A model generated the notes under the pieces. The model saw only the letters and a program-made list of their open reading frames with translations. It was not told the origin of the DNA and searched no databases. This document shows, one piece after another, positions 55,184 through 64,000 of a stretch of 64,000 nt of DNA. The stretch is from Alnus glutinosa (lineage: Eukaryota; Streptophyta; Magnoliopsida; Fagales; Betulaceae). Made by a program: the position numbers and the translations under genes. Location of the stretch: NCBI RefSeq assembly GCF_958979055.1, contig NC_084889.1:26428261-26492260 (forward strand). The letters run 5' to 3'. The first letter of the stretch is position 1; each line of letters starts with the position of its first letter.

Positions 55184-56880
55184 ATGGGGGAGGTGAAGCT
55201 GATTGCTACAAAACAAAGCCTTTACTGCACCAGGGTTGAATGGGCTTTAAAGCTTAAAGGAGTGGAATATGAGTACATAGAAGAGGATTTAAGCACCAAG
55301 AGTCCATTGCTTCTTGAGTGCAACCCTGTTCATAAGAAAGTCCCGGTGCTCGTTCACCGTGGCCAACCGATTGCCGAGTCCCTTGTCATCCTCGAATACA
55401 TCGAGGAGACATGGAAGGACAACCCTCTGCTTGCCGAAGATCCGTATCAGAGAGCCATGGCTAGGTTTTGGGCACAGTTTGTTGGCAATAAGGTACTTCA
55501 TAACCTCACCACTATTCTTCTGCCTAATTTTCCATTCCGATTTCCTTTCCATATGCTTCGAGTGGGCAAGAAAGAAAGAAAACGCTGTGTGTGTTTTGGC
55601 GCACATATTTTTTTTTGTCAAAAAATGCTTTTAATTAAAAACATTTTTAAAAAAAAAAAAAAAAAAGAGGCTATTTTTCACTGTTTGTTTGCATCCCTTA
55701 AAATGGTTCAAAAGACTCCCTAAAAGGTGTTTAGCTCATGTGAAAAATCGTCAAGTATTTCTTATATCTTTATATAATCTAAAGAGTTGTAAGGAAGAAA
55801 GAGAGACGGTAAAAAAGGAGTTGCGAAAAAAGAGAATGTGAAAATAGAAGATCTTTGAAGGTGGGATTGAAATTGTTTGGCTGGCAATTGTGAGGCTGCC
55901 CTTATGAAACCCACCTACCTTGACAAGTGTTTGATCAACCCAAGACTTGCTCGGAAAAATAAACCCTATAAGGGCCCTTATCACAATTGTCTTGCCGGGA
56001 GCATGGCGAAAAATGGTAAGTCACGCATATAAGAATGCGAAACAATTTAACGCCTAGCCTTGTAAAGGTTATCTTTCTTGGTCAACTGAAAAGATTTAAG
56101 TTGATTGATATTTTACATTGTGACAAACACTCAAAAATAAGAAAAAAAATATCAAAAATATTTTGCGCCAAAACAAACAGTCTTATAAGAAAACATCATA
56201 AAATACATAATAACTCAATATTGAGACATGATTGAACCAAAATTTAGCATGAAGACCTTGAATTCTTGACTACTATGCTGAACTGATCACGCAGGAAGCT
56301 CTATAACTGCCTTAAGCCATAGAAATTAAATAGCTAGTTTTCTTACTCCCAAAAGCATAAATAAACGCACTAGTGGTGCATGGAGATGTAAACCTTGTCA
56401 AAATGCAAAGAAAATCTAGGATTTTGCCGGGCATAAGCTAATTCTGGCCCTTCAAAGTGTCAACTAACAAACAAGCTCTTGATAATTCCCTTTCAATTTC
56501 CTTGAACGCAGTGTGTGTTTGGGGCATGGGAAGCAGCTTGCCTAGCTGAAGGGGAAGAAAAGGTAAATGCCATTGAGTCCGCACAAGAATCACTGGCGTT
56601 TCTCGAGAAGCAGATTGAAGGGAAGATGTATTTTGGTGGAGAAGGGATAGGGTTTCTGGACTTAGCAGCGGGTTGGATTCCTCATTGGCTTAATGCTTTG
56701 GAAGAAGCCGGAGGCATGAAGTTACTTGACGCTGAGAAGTTTCCATCGCTCCATGAATGGGCTCAGAACTTCATCCAAATTCCTCTCATCAGAGAATGCA
56801 TTCCTCCCAGAGATAAGCTTCTCGAATATTTTAATGCCAGTATAAGCTACATGCGTTCCTTAGCAACCAATCAACCCTGA
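55184..56880 (+). CDS. Tau-class glutathione S-transferase, gene 2 (two exons)
   Basis: Exon 1 is 55184-55492, exon 2 is 56512-56880, with AAG|GTACTT and GCAG|TGT splice sites identical to gene 1. 225 residues. [20 protein letters not shown] keeps Ser12 at the catalytic position; KKVPVLV and [10 protein letters not shown] form the glutathione site with a canonical Val where gene 1 has Pro. The C-terminal domain has [17 protein letters not shown] and [15 protein letters not shown], and ends LATNQP. It differs from gene 1 at 12 of 103 exon-1 residues. Cys46 (LLLECNP) replaces Tyr. Glutathione conjugation in the cytosol is the expected role. The start is ATG-GGG-GAG as in gene 1. Its intron, 1,019 bp, has diverged from that of gene 1. 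Confidence 0.93.
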
Positions 56881-56930
56881 AAATAATGGCAGCCAAGAAA
56901 ATGAAGAAGTACAGAGAGAAGCTAGCTGAA

Positions 56931-56974
<44 letters not shown>

Positions 56975-57202
56975 GAGCATTTATTTATATATTTTCCCTT
57001 AAATTTTTTAGCAGCCTCATAAATCTCGCATAATTAGACATACATTAATTGTCATGGTTTGATGACAATGTTAAGGGTGAGATCGATAAAGACTTCTTTG
57101 TTAACTATTTTCAAGTATCAACAAGCTAGCTCAATAAAATTAGATAAAGATGCAGAGATTTGTTATTTTCTTGAAATATAACCCTCTTCACCTTTTATAT
57201 TC
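56881..57202 (+). repeat. GST 3' UTR and flank, copy D, first part
   Basis: Colinear with 6073-6400, with a long (TA)n tract (56932-56972) and AATAAA at 57133-57138. It ends at TTATATTCAC, where unrelated DNA replaces the rest of the flank until 58967. Confidence 0.85.
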
Positions 57203-58330
57203 ACCAGCTCATAACCCGCGTTATGCGAGGAATTTTTCGTTATAATTTAGTTTCAGATTTTAAACATACATTCATCGTACTTTTTATTATAGGTTAAAAA
57301 AAAATAAAATAAAATAAAATAAAATAAAATAAAATAAAATAAAATTATCACACATCTTTCAATAAAAAGACAATAAAGATTAAGACCCTTAATTTTATTT
57401 TAACCAAAAAAAAAGAAGCAAAACTTTTTAAAATCTTTGTTCACATAAGTGTAGTTTATAACGAAAAGAAGTACAAAAAAAAAATAGCAAAAAGAAAATC
57501 TAAATTCCAAATATTACAGCATAGGTGCCGTAGTTTTTTCAATGGTGATCAAGATGGTGCCGTAGTTTTTTCAATGGTGATCAAGATGGTGCTGTAATTT
57601 TTTTTTTTACAGCACCAAAGCCAAATCCTACAAAATAAAACAAAAAATTTCTCCCAACATTTAATGAATCAAATAAATTCTCTTACATCACGTTCAATGC
57701 TTAATCAAATAATATTTTTCTTTATTTTGCTTTCAAAAACAGAAAAAACACTTCAAAAAAAAAATTGAGTGAATCATACAAAAAAAAAAAAAAAAACCAT
57801 TAAAAAATTCAAATATATTAAAAAATAAGACCCTTAATTTTATTTTAATCCATATAAATTAAAACATGTTAAAAATTTTTGTTCTCATATAAGTAGTTTA
57901 AAATGAAAGGAAGCATAAAGAAAAAAATAAAAAAATAAAACCTGTAGATTATGATTATCAAAGCATTAAAAAAAAAAAATTAGCAAAAGTCTCTAATATT
58001 ATTGGTGTGATACATATTACATTTCGATATAAATAAAACCCATATAATTCTGAACATTCTAAAAAACATACATAGCAAACTAAACAAAATGACTGAAAAT
58101 TGAGTAAATCATACAAACGAAAACAAAAATATTCCTTAAAACATTCAAATGAACTAAAAAAATAAGACACTTAATTTTAGTTTAATCCATATAAATTAAA
58201 ACATGTTAAAATATTTGTGCCTATATGAATAGTTTATAACGAAAAAGAAGTATAAAGAAAAAAAAAATAGCAAGAAGAAAACATGGTTTAATCTAATTAC
58301 CAAAGCATTAATAAAAAATAATTTCTAATC
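57203..58330. repeat. Inserted DNA with three diverged tandem repeats
   Basis: CCCTTAATTTTATTTTAA recurs at about 57387, 57833 and 58168, each time followed by TTTATAACGAAAAGAAGTA-like words: roughly 340-450-bp tandem units. It also holds an (AAAAT)n tract (57302-57344) and a 34-bp direct duplication (57524-57590). The left end, AACCCGCGTTATGCGAGG, resembles the GC hairpin near a reversed Helitron 3' end, but no clean CTAG terminus is present. Confidence 0.5.
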
Positions 58331-58966
58331 TAGATCTCCACATCTCCGCCAGTTTTTGCATACCATGCACCTCTCCACCATAACCACCGTTGTCCTCCGC
58401 TTCCAACAACACCAACAGCCTCTCATTTGATACCTACTGTCTAAAGAGTGGGTTGCACGCGCCAGCAAGTAGATCTCTTTCACTGGCGCGTGCAAGCCCA
58501 GCTTTCCCCTCCACTCTTCACCGCCTCTGCTGTTGTTGGTTTTCGGTTGCGTGCAGCTCTCATGGATGGGGAGAGGTCTCCAAAAGCTAGCGTGTGGTTC
58601 ACACACGCAGGCCATGGAGACTCCCACCCTCCTGCCTCAGTTTTTCTTCCTTGGTTTCAATTTTCTATGTTGTATTTTGGGCATTTCTATTTTTCTAGTT
58701 TCTACTGTTGTATATCCTCGTTGTATTCTCTGTTTTGGTTACCCATAGTGTTGGGGTCCTTTGGATTCCTTAATTATCCATCATTTACCACCTTTATTGG
58801 TAGCTCAGTTCTTGTCATTCGTGCCAAAAACAAATAGGCTCGCATCTTCGGAAGCATTGCTTCCATGTACTTTCATTCTTAGTATTTTCTTTTTGTTATT
58901 TCGGTTACCCAGCCCTAGTTCAATGTAGTTTGTTCCTCTGTATCTAAAAACAAAAAAAGCAAAAAA
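58331..58966 (+). other. Possible retroposed sequence ending in an A-rich tail
   Basis: Unrelated, less AT-rich DNA that finishes TATCTAAAAACAAAAAAAGC plus an A-run directly before the resumed GST flank. It could be the 3' end of a non-LTR element. No reverse transcriptase was found and the open frames look accidental. Confidence 0.3.
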
Positions 58967-59715
58967 AAAAAACTCACGTTTACTCGTGTGGTGTAGAAGG
59001 CACTTCTAGAAACTGCTAATATTTATGGTCAAAGTCGTAGAATTGCAACAAAACCTTCGACTTTTCAATATTTGCCTCGAAATTAATACCCATATGTTTG
59101 AATGTTTCTAACCATTGGAACAAATTCTTCACTAAAATTCTAAATTAGTTCTATATATATATATAGCTTAATTGCAACATCAGGCTGTCGCCCAATTCAT
59201 TTATTTTAAACATATCTTAAGGAACAAAATCGTCCTTAAACCTATGCATCGAGTTGAACAAATATAGATGTTTGCTTGTTTATTTAAATAATTAAGGAAT
59301 TAAATAAGTATATATAGGGAAGAAAGACTTCAGAGAAATCATTTTATAAGTATCGAAATCATTTTATAAGTATCCTCACCAATGGCTTAATTTGTTATGT
59401 ATTGGGATTTATTTTAAAAGCACTCTTGATCTCTCTCTCTCTCTTGTATAAATCACTACAAATTTCATATCTATATTAGTTCTAACCATGGCGGCCGGCT
59501 CCGTATATATATTTTAAAATCCAAGATGACAAATTTAAGTTTGCTAGGCTTTTTTTTTATATTTAAATTTTAATAATGTGATTTTTATTTAAATTATACT
59601 ATGAATTGTTGTTCATCTTTCTTTATTTCTATGTCTTGAAAAGTAAAGTAACAAAAGACATTTAAGTTATATAAAGTTTGAATTTATAAGACGATTAATG
59701 TTATTTTTGTTATTA
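58967..59715 (+). repeat. GST distal flank, copy D
   Basis: Matches 7715-7926 plus 8764-9403 of copy A and 17275-17665 of copy B. It shows both empty sites: AGCTTAATTGCAACATC at the PIF-like insertion point and CACTCTTGATCTCTCTCT once only at the SINE insertion point. Confidence 0.85.
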
Positions 59716-60131
59716 ATTAAAAAATATGACTTCTAAAGTCATGATGATATTATTGAGGAATGTATTTATGAGAATATTTTTGCTTCTCATTTTAGGCAAT
59801 TGGCAATACTTTTTCTGTGGACTTCCAGAAATTTTTTTTCATGTACCCTTTACATGGGTACAGCACCCTTTACGTGTAAGATCCATTGCTCATTTGCTCT
59901 TGCAATTTGGGATCCTCATTTTGGTCAACCGGTTGTGGAAGCTTTTACTTGAGGGGGTGCTCTTGAACCAATAAATATCGTTTATTCTGGTGTTTATAAG
60001 TGGTAGTATATAATCGGTTTACGAACTAATGGAACCCTTTATACTGGAGCTCTTTTTTTATTATTTCTTTTTGCCATATATATCTTTAATAGCGGGCTGC
60101 TTACACCTACAACCAAAATGGAAACCAAGAG
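59716..60131 (+). pseudogene. psaB: Nuclear plastid insertion: psaB fragment, copy D
   Basis: Same left junction as copy A (AAAATATGACTTCTAAAGTC). It reads [17 protein letters not shown], [24 protein letters not shown]-like, and extends to LHLQPKWKPR, further than copy A. Several indels and stops break it. A non-plastid insertion then separates it from the ycf2 piece. Confidence 0.88.
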
Positions 60132-60305
60132 CCCGTTTGTCAAATCGGTTTCTGTTTTTGTTTTTGAGAATTGTTTTTTAGAACAAAAACAAAAAATTGT
60201 TTTCTGTTATTTTTTCGTTAAAAAAGTGTTTGGCAAATTATTTTTGAAAACCAAAAACAGTATCTAAGGCTTTTGGACAATTGTTTTCAAAACAGTTTTC
60301 ACTTA
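60132..60305. mobile_element. Short inverted-repeat insertion between psaB and ycf2 pieces
   Basis: GCCCGTTTGTCAAATCGGTT and many AAAACAAAAA/TTTTTGTTTTT words form a foldback that copy B lacks. It resembles the end of a hAT-like or similar MITE; the target duplication is not defined. Confidence 0.4.
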
Positions 60306-60424
60306 AAATCAGCCATTTGTCTTAGTGTTTTCACATTGAGGACTCTTTGCAAATGAAGAGATGCCAAATGGGCTTCTTACCTTCCCAAACAGATCTTCAT
60401 ACATCTATATATAAACATTGATTA
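60306..60424 (+). pseudogene. ycf2: Nuclear plastid insertion: ycf2 fragment, copy D
   Basis: AATCAGCCATTTGTCTTAGT and GAGATGCCAAATGGGCTTCT match 18143-18255. It is cut short by the next truncated-GST unit, which begins at about 60425. Confidence 0.8.
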
Positions 60425-61190
60425 TAGCAAAAACTTTCTTCTTCTTCTTCTTCTTCTTTCTTCTTCTTTCTTTCTTTTCTTTTCTTTTCTTTTCTTTTTT
60501 TCTCTTTTTATTTTTTATTTTTTTTTATTTTTTAAAGTTTATCCATCACTCATTTGAACTGGGAGAGTGAAGCCAAATTGGCTTGAGTCTCATCAAACGA
60601 GTTTGATTTGTCAAGGAACAATGCTTGGATCCCCTTTCCCCCTTTTTCCCATATTTGAATAAAAAAAAAATTAAAAAAAATAAAAAAAATTGCTTGGGCT
60701 TTTTTTGAGTTATGTTATTACATATTTGATCTTTAAAAATAAATAAAAAATAATAATATAAATATGTTTTTTTATATATTTTCTCTCCCTCTCATTTATT
60801 AAATTTATTATTAATTAGATTTATCGGACTCATATTAAGTTTTATAAATTTATTGTTAAATTTAAAATTTTAGGAAAATGTGTAAAGAATATGTTTCTAT
60901 AAACTTTTAATAAATAATAAGTTTTAATTTATTTTATTTTTTTTAAAGAAAAGAACCAAGTAAACTTTCTTTCTTTATTCACTACTTCACTCCCGCCAAC
61001 TTGTCACGACACATCCAATTGCCAAAAAGTATTCAAAGGCGTGTGGACCTCTTTTGAAAAAGAGTTTCGATTGTGGTGACACTTTGTGACAGCTCATATA
61101 TTTTCTTTTCTTTTTCTTTTCTTTTTATATACTTTGAACACCTACGATTACAAAAGGTACATGCCCACGTGGCTTTAAACAAGTCGAGTA
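60425..61190 (+). repeat. Upstream half of truncated-GST unit, copy E (shortened)
   Basis: Matches 5125-5856 and 25480-26176. It lacks the first ~570 bp of the other two copies and has an expanded (CTT)n/(TTTTC)n tract at 60433-60505. Confidence 0.85.
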
Positions 61191-61401
61191 GCAGCGGGTT
61201 GGATTCCTCGTTGGCTTAATGTTATGGAAGAAGCCGGAGGCATGAAGTTACTTGACGCTGAGATGTTTCCATTCACTCCACGAATGAGCTCAGAACTTCA
61301 TCCAAATTTCTCTCATCAGAGAATGCATTCCTCCCAGAGATAAGCTTCTCGAATATTTTAATGCCAGTATAAGCTACATGCGTTCCTTAGCAGCCAGTTA
61401 A
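61191..61401 (+). pseudogene. 5'-truncated tau-GST exon 2 fragment, copy E
   Basis: Starts at the shared GAGTAGC breakpoint: [20 protein letters not shown], then LLDAEMFP. An extra T at about 61272 (TTTCCATTCACTCC against TTTCCATCACTCC) shifts the frame, and W of EWAQ has become a non-Trp codon. The remaining [18 protein letters not shown] is readable in the shifted frame. The most damaged of the three fragments. Confidence 0.9.
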
Positions 61402-62924
61402 TCGTGAAAATCATGCTCCATTAGCAAAGGCAGCCAAGAAAATGGAACAGGCATTGAGAGAAATCCCCAACAATTTGTTTATCTTTTTTTTTTTTTTTTT
61501 TTAATTTATTTGTGCAAGAACTTAATGGAGAACATATTGAAATATTGATACAAGAACCTGTTATAAATTTAATATTGAAAGTTCTTTGGTTTCTTTCTTT
61601 TTTTGAAATGATTTTTTATATACAAATTTGTCGGATGTTGATATCTATCTTATCTAGAAAGACAGGAATTCAAGGTTGTTTTAGGAGAAACAAAGATGTG
61701 TCTAGCCAGATGTTTCTTGATTTAGTGTTGCGCCCGTGTTATTGAATCTTTTTTAAATTGATTTGGCTTTTAAAATTATTATTATATATGTAATAAATTA
61801 CTATTAGGTTTTGATTCAATAATAATTTTAAAAGTTACATCAATTTTATAAGAATTTAAAAAAGACATAGATGAAGAAAAACCAAAATTGGTAGAGCTAA
61901 TTTGGAGAATCTACTGGAGACACATATGAAGAAAAACCCAGGACAATCTAAAAATAATGGAAAATAAGTTACGGTGATGATAAGCAAGCTAAATACATAC
62001 ACTTTAAAGCATCTTTAACAAAATAGATAAATGACCTATAATAGCTAAATTTTACTATTATAAGCTATTTTTTATGTGGAGCACATCAATAGCTAGTTTA
62101 ACTTTTTTTTTCCTGATAAAATGAATGGTGAATAGGTTGAAGAACCTACTCACTATTCACTCGATCTATGAGGAATAAACAATTGAAGGAAAATGTCACT
62201 GTTTATTGTTTGAGACGTGTTGCACATCCTCCCCCCTGATCATTCTCTCATCCTTTCACTTTTCAAAATTGCAATTGAATATGCAGGACTCATGTGTGGG
62301 ACCCACATAAATACCACAGATCTAATGGTGATTTTGAAGAATGAGAAGTTGAGAGAAGGACAGAGAGAGGAAACGAATCATTCTCTCTCTTAATTCTTAT
62401 TTGTTTATTGGTTTCTCTTTCTTCTCGCCCATTGAGGGAAAACGATTGTTTTTTTGTTGCTTCTTTTATTTAAAATGATACTTCACTGATCACGCGTATG
62501 GCAACAATATAATAAAACAAATAATAGGAAATAATATTTAAAAAAAAAAAAATGTAAACTGAAGAATATGTTGTAGATGATATTAAAAAAACAGTAATTA
62601 AAATAAAGAGTTTTACTTTTTCAGTAGCATACTTAAGAAAGCATAAGAAATACATCGAGAAGATGATAGCGGAAAAATATTAGACTGAGACATCCCTTGA
62701 AAAGAAATGCACCAGTTTCTATGATTAATTCAATTTCATTTTCAAAACTAATAGGTTGTGGCATAAAATAAAACAAACACGAACTCGTAATTGATCACAT
62801 TGATTTATAACAATTTGAGGATTAGCATTTTCAAAGCTTGGAGGAGACGTAATGAACTACCCCAAAGAGAAAAAGCAAATAATTCTCTAAAAAAATTTCA
62901 AATTATGTGAACATAATATTGGAC
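61402..62924. other. Copy-E downstream region without a supported gene
   Basis: The GST 3' flank is lost after about 61465 and replaced by unrelated AT-rich DNA. A frame at 61512-61745 has no recognised homology. A hairpin at about 61755-61855 (GGCTTTTAAAATTATTATTA mirrored by AATAATTTTAAAAGTTACAT) is a relative of the MITE in the NLR intron. Nothing else is identified. Confidence 0.5.
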
Positions 62925-63066
62925 TTTCTGACATCAAACCCAGAACCATAATTTTCCAACGATCGAGGGGACAAATTTTAATAAATTCCAGATAATAATT
63001 TTCTCAAAATCTGAATGTTCGATCAATTAGCTGTATGTTAACAATCATGGGGATGACAACAGAACC
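62925..63066 (+). repeat. GST 3'-flank fragment, copy E
   Basis: ACCATAATTTTCCAAC, GGGGACAAATTTTAATAAAT and GTTAACAATCATGGGGATGA match 7385-7500, 16970-17085 and 31950-32065. It shows the array resuming after the interrupted stretch. Confidence 0.85.
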
Positions 63067-64000
63067 TTAACTATGCTTCTCCTCCATTTCTTCTTGTTCT
63101 GTCTCTTGGTTTGTTTCCTCCTCCTGGATCAAAAACCCAAATGGCATGTACAGACCTGATGACTTTGACACAAAGCTTTCTTGTAGCACCAAACTGGATT
63201 GGAATTCTGTGTCCTCGTTTCTTCTTCCTTCTTGAGCTTTTTGGGCTTTATTCTTTCCGTAATCTTCCAACGCCAGCGGTGTCTCAAGCCAACCAAATAT
63301 TCCTCCAAATTTCGTTTGAGCTGTATATCAAACACATTCTCTGCAGTACCAGAATGTTCCTCCTTGTCTGAAAAGAATTTCCAGAAAGTTTTGCTCTAAC
63401 AATTTTCTTCGTTATGTATATCTTGATTATGCTGGTTACATTTCGCCATTCTGGATTTCATGATTTCGTGATTTTGCGCGTTGTCGACACCCAATGAGCT
63501 CCAGATTTCAATCGGCTCCTTCTGCTTCGTCTCCATCATCAGAGGCCATTCTTCTATTGCCCGAATCGCCAGGGACAAATATGTAATGCATTCTTCTCTA
63601 ACATCTTGTAGAACACCGTTTGGGTTGAGGTATATGAAACTCTCAGCCTTTTGATCGTCGACAGCTCCTAGTGGGGTCGGTAAGTTCTTGATCTGCTTAT
63701 TCGTTCCAAGAGACTCTGATCCGGTTCTACCTTTTCAATTTGCTCGTGTAGTGCTTCATTGTTCTCAAATTCATGCACAAGTTCGCGCATAGGCTGAAGA
63801 ACATTGTCCAACTTGCAGGTCACTGGCTGCTGGCCGTTGCTCTTCAGTGAATTAGGAATTTCGAATGCAGCTTCTTGTGCAACATCGTGCAAAATCGCAG
63901 CACCCTTGTCCCATTTGCGGAAGCACTCACTCAATTTCTCCATCGCCTGGCGTAATTCCTCATCAACCTGCCTCTGTAGAATCTTTTGTTGCAACTTTTG
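63067..64000 (-). pseudogene. Partial, frameshifted unrecognised gene running off the window
   Basis: The minus strand, entering from beyond 64000, reads QRQVDEELRQAMEKLSECFR, WDKGAAILHDVAQEAAFEIP, DNVLQPMRELVHEFENNEAL. One frame over (about 63700-63396) it continues NLPTPLGAVDDQKAESFIYL, NPNGVLQDVREECITYLSLA and IRAIEEWP. Further down it becomes Glu/Lys-rich (EEETNQETEQEEMEEKHS). The charge pattern suggests coiled coil. I do not recognise the family. Because sensible frames abut by a frame change near 63700, it is either a broken gene or one with an intron missed by eye. Confidence 0.45.

Noticed and set aside
58325..58837. Frames on both strands around 58.3-58.8 kb
   Set aside because: Mutually overlapping, no recognisable domain, and the DNA is an insertion of unknown type.

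Overview
The window is nuclear DNA of a eudicot plant, probably a woody rosid. The evidence is AT-rich, intron-bearing genes with plant splice sites, a TIR-class NB-ARC-LRR resistance gene, tau-class glutathione S-transferase (GST) genes, plastid-derived insertions, and dense plant-type transposons (Helitron, CACTA, PIF/Harbinger-like, Ty3/gypsy-like LTR elements, tRNA-derived SINEs). The species cannot be fixed from the sequence alone.

The backbone is a tandem array of partly degraded units. Each unit holds a tau-GST gene, or the last half of its second exon, then a conserved 3' flank, then plastid psaB and in some copies ycf2 DNA. Two units have complete two-exon GST genes (14289-16102 and 55184-56880). 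Three others (5857-6072, 26177-26386, 61191-61401) keep only the 3' part of exon 2, share one breakpoint, and have the same foreign ~1.3 kb upstream, so the truncation happened once and was then copied. Partial units lie at 1-178, 31429-32155 and 62925-63066.

Region by region: 1-4.5 kb holds an orphan TIR exon on the minus strand among repeats. 4.5-9.8 kb is a GST unit carrying a PIF/Harbinger-like element and a SINE, both with empty sites in sister units. 10.3-13.3 kb is a broken LTR retroelement with a 2.07 kb LTR and a CTTTA target duplication. 14.3-18.6 kb is intact GST gene 1 plus a psaB/ycf2 chimera. 18.7-21.2 kb has MITE/CACTA-like repeats and a phytosulfokine-receptor-like fragment. 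21.2-31.4 kb contains two inward-facing Helitrons of one family on either side of a GST unit. The left one carries quinone oxidoreductase and ataxin-2 pieces; the right one carries SR splicing factor, PPR and raffinose-synthase-like pieces. 32.76-37.22 kb is an NB-ARC-LRR-C-JID gene whose exons 2-5 are open but whose TIR exon is absent. 37.2-42.3 kb is repeats. 42.35-54.68 kb is a four-level nest: a plastid ycf15/trnL-CAA insertion split by a CACTA-like element, split by a ~5.1 kb solo LTR, split by a 5.1 kb LTR retrotransposon. 55.2-63.1 kb is GST gene 2 and further units. 63.1-64 kb is the broken end of an unrecognised gene running off the window.

Only three loci look potentially functional: the two tau GSTs (glutathione conjugation of electrophiles, cytosolic) and, less certainly, the TIR-less NLR (intracellular immune receptor). 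Everything else recognised is mobile, organelle-derived, or fragmentary host sequence.
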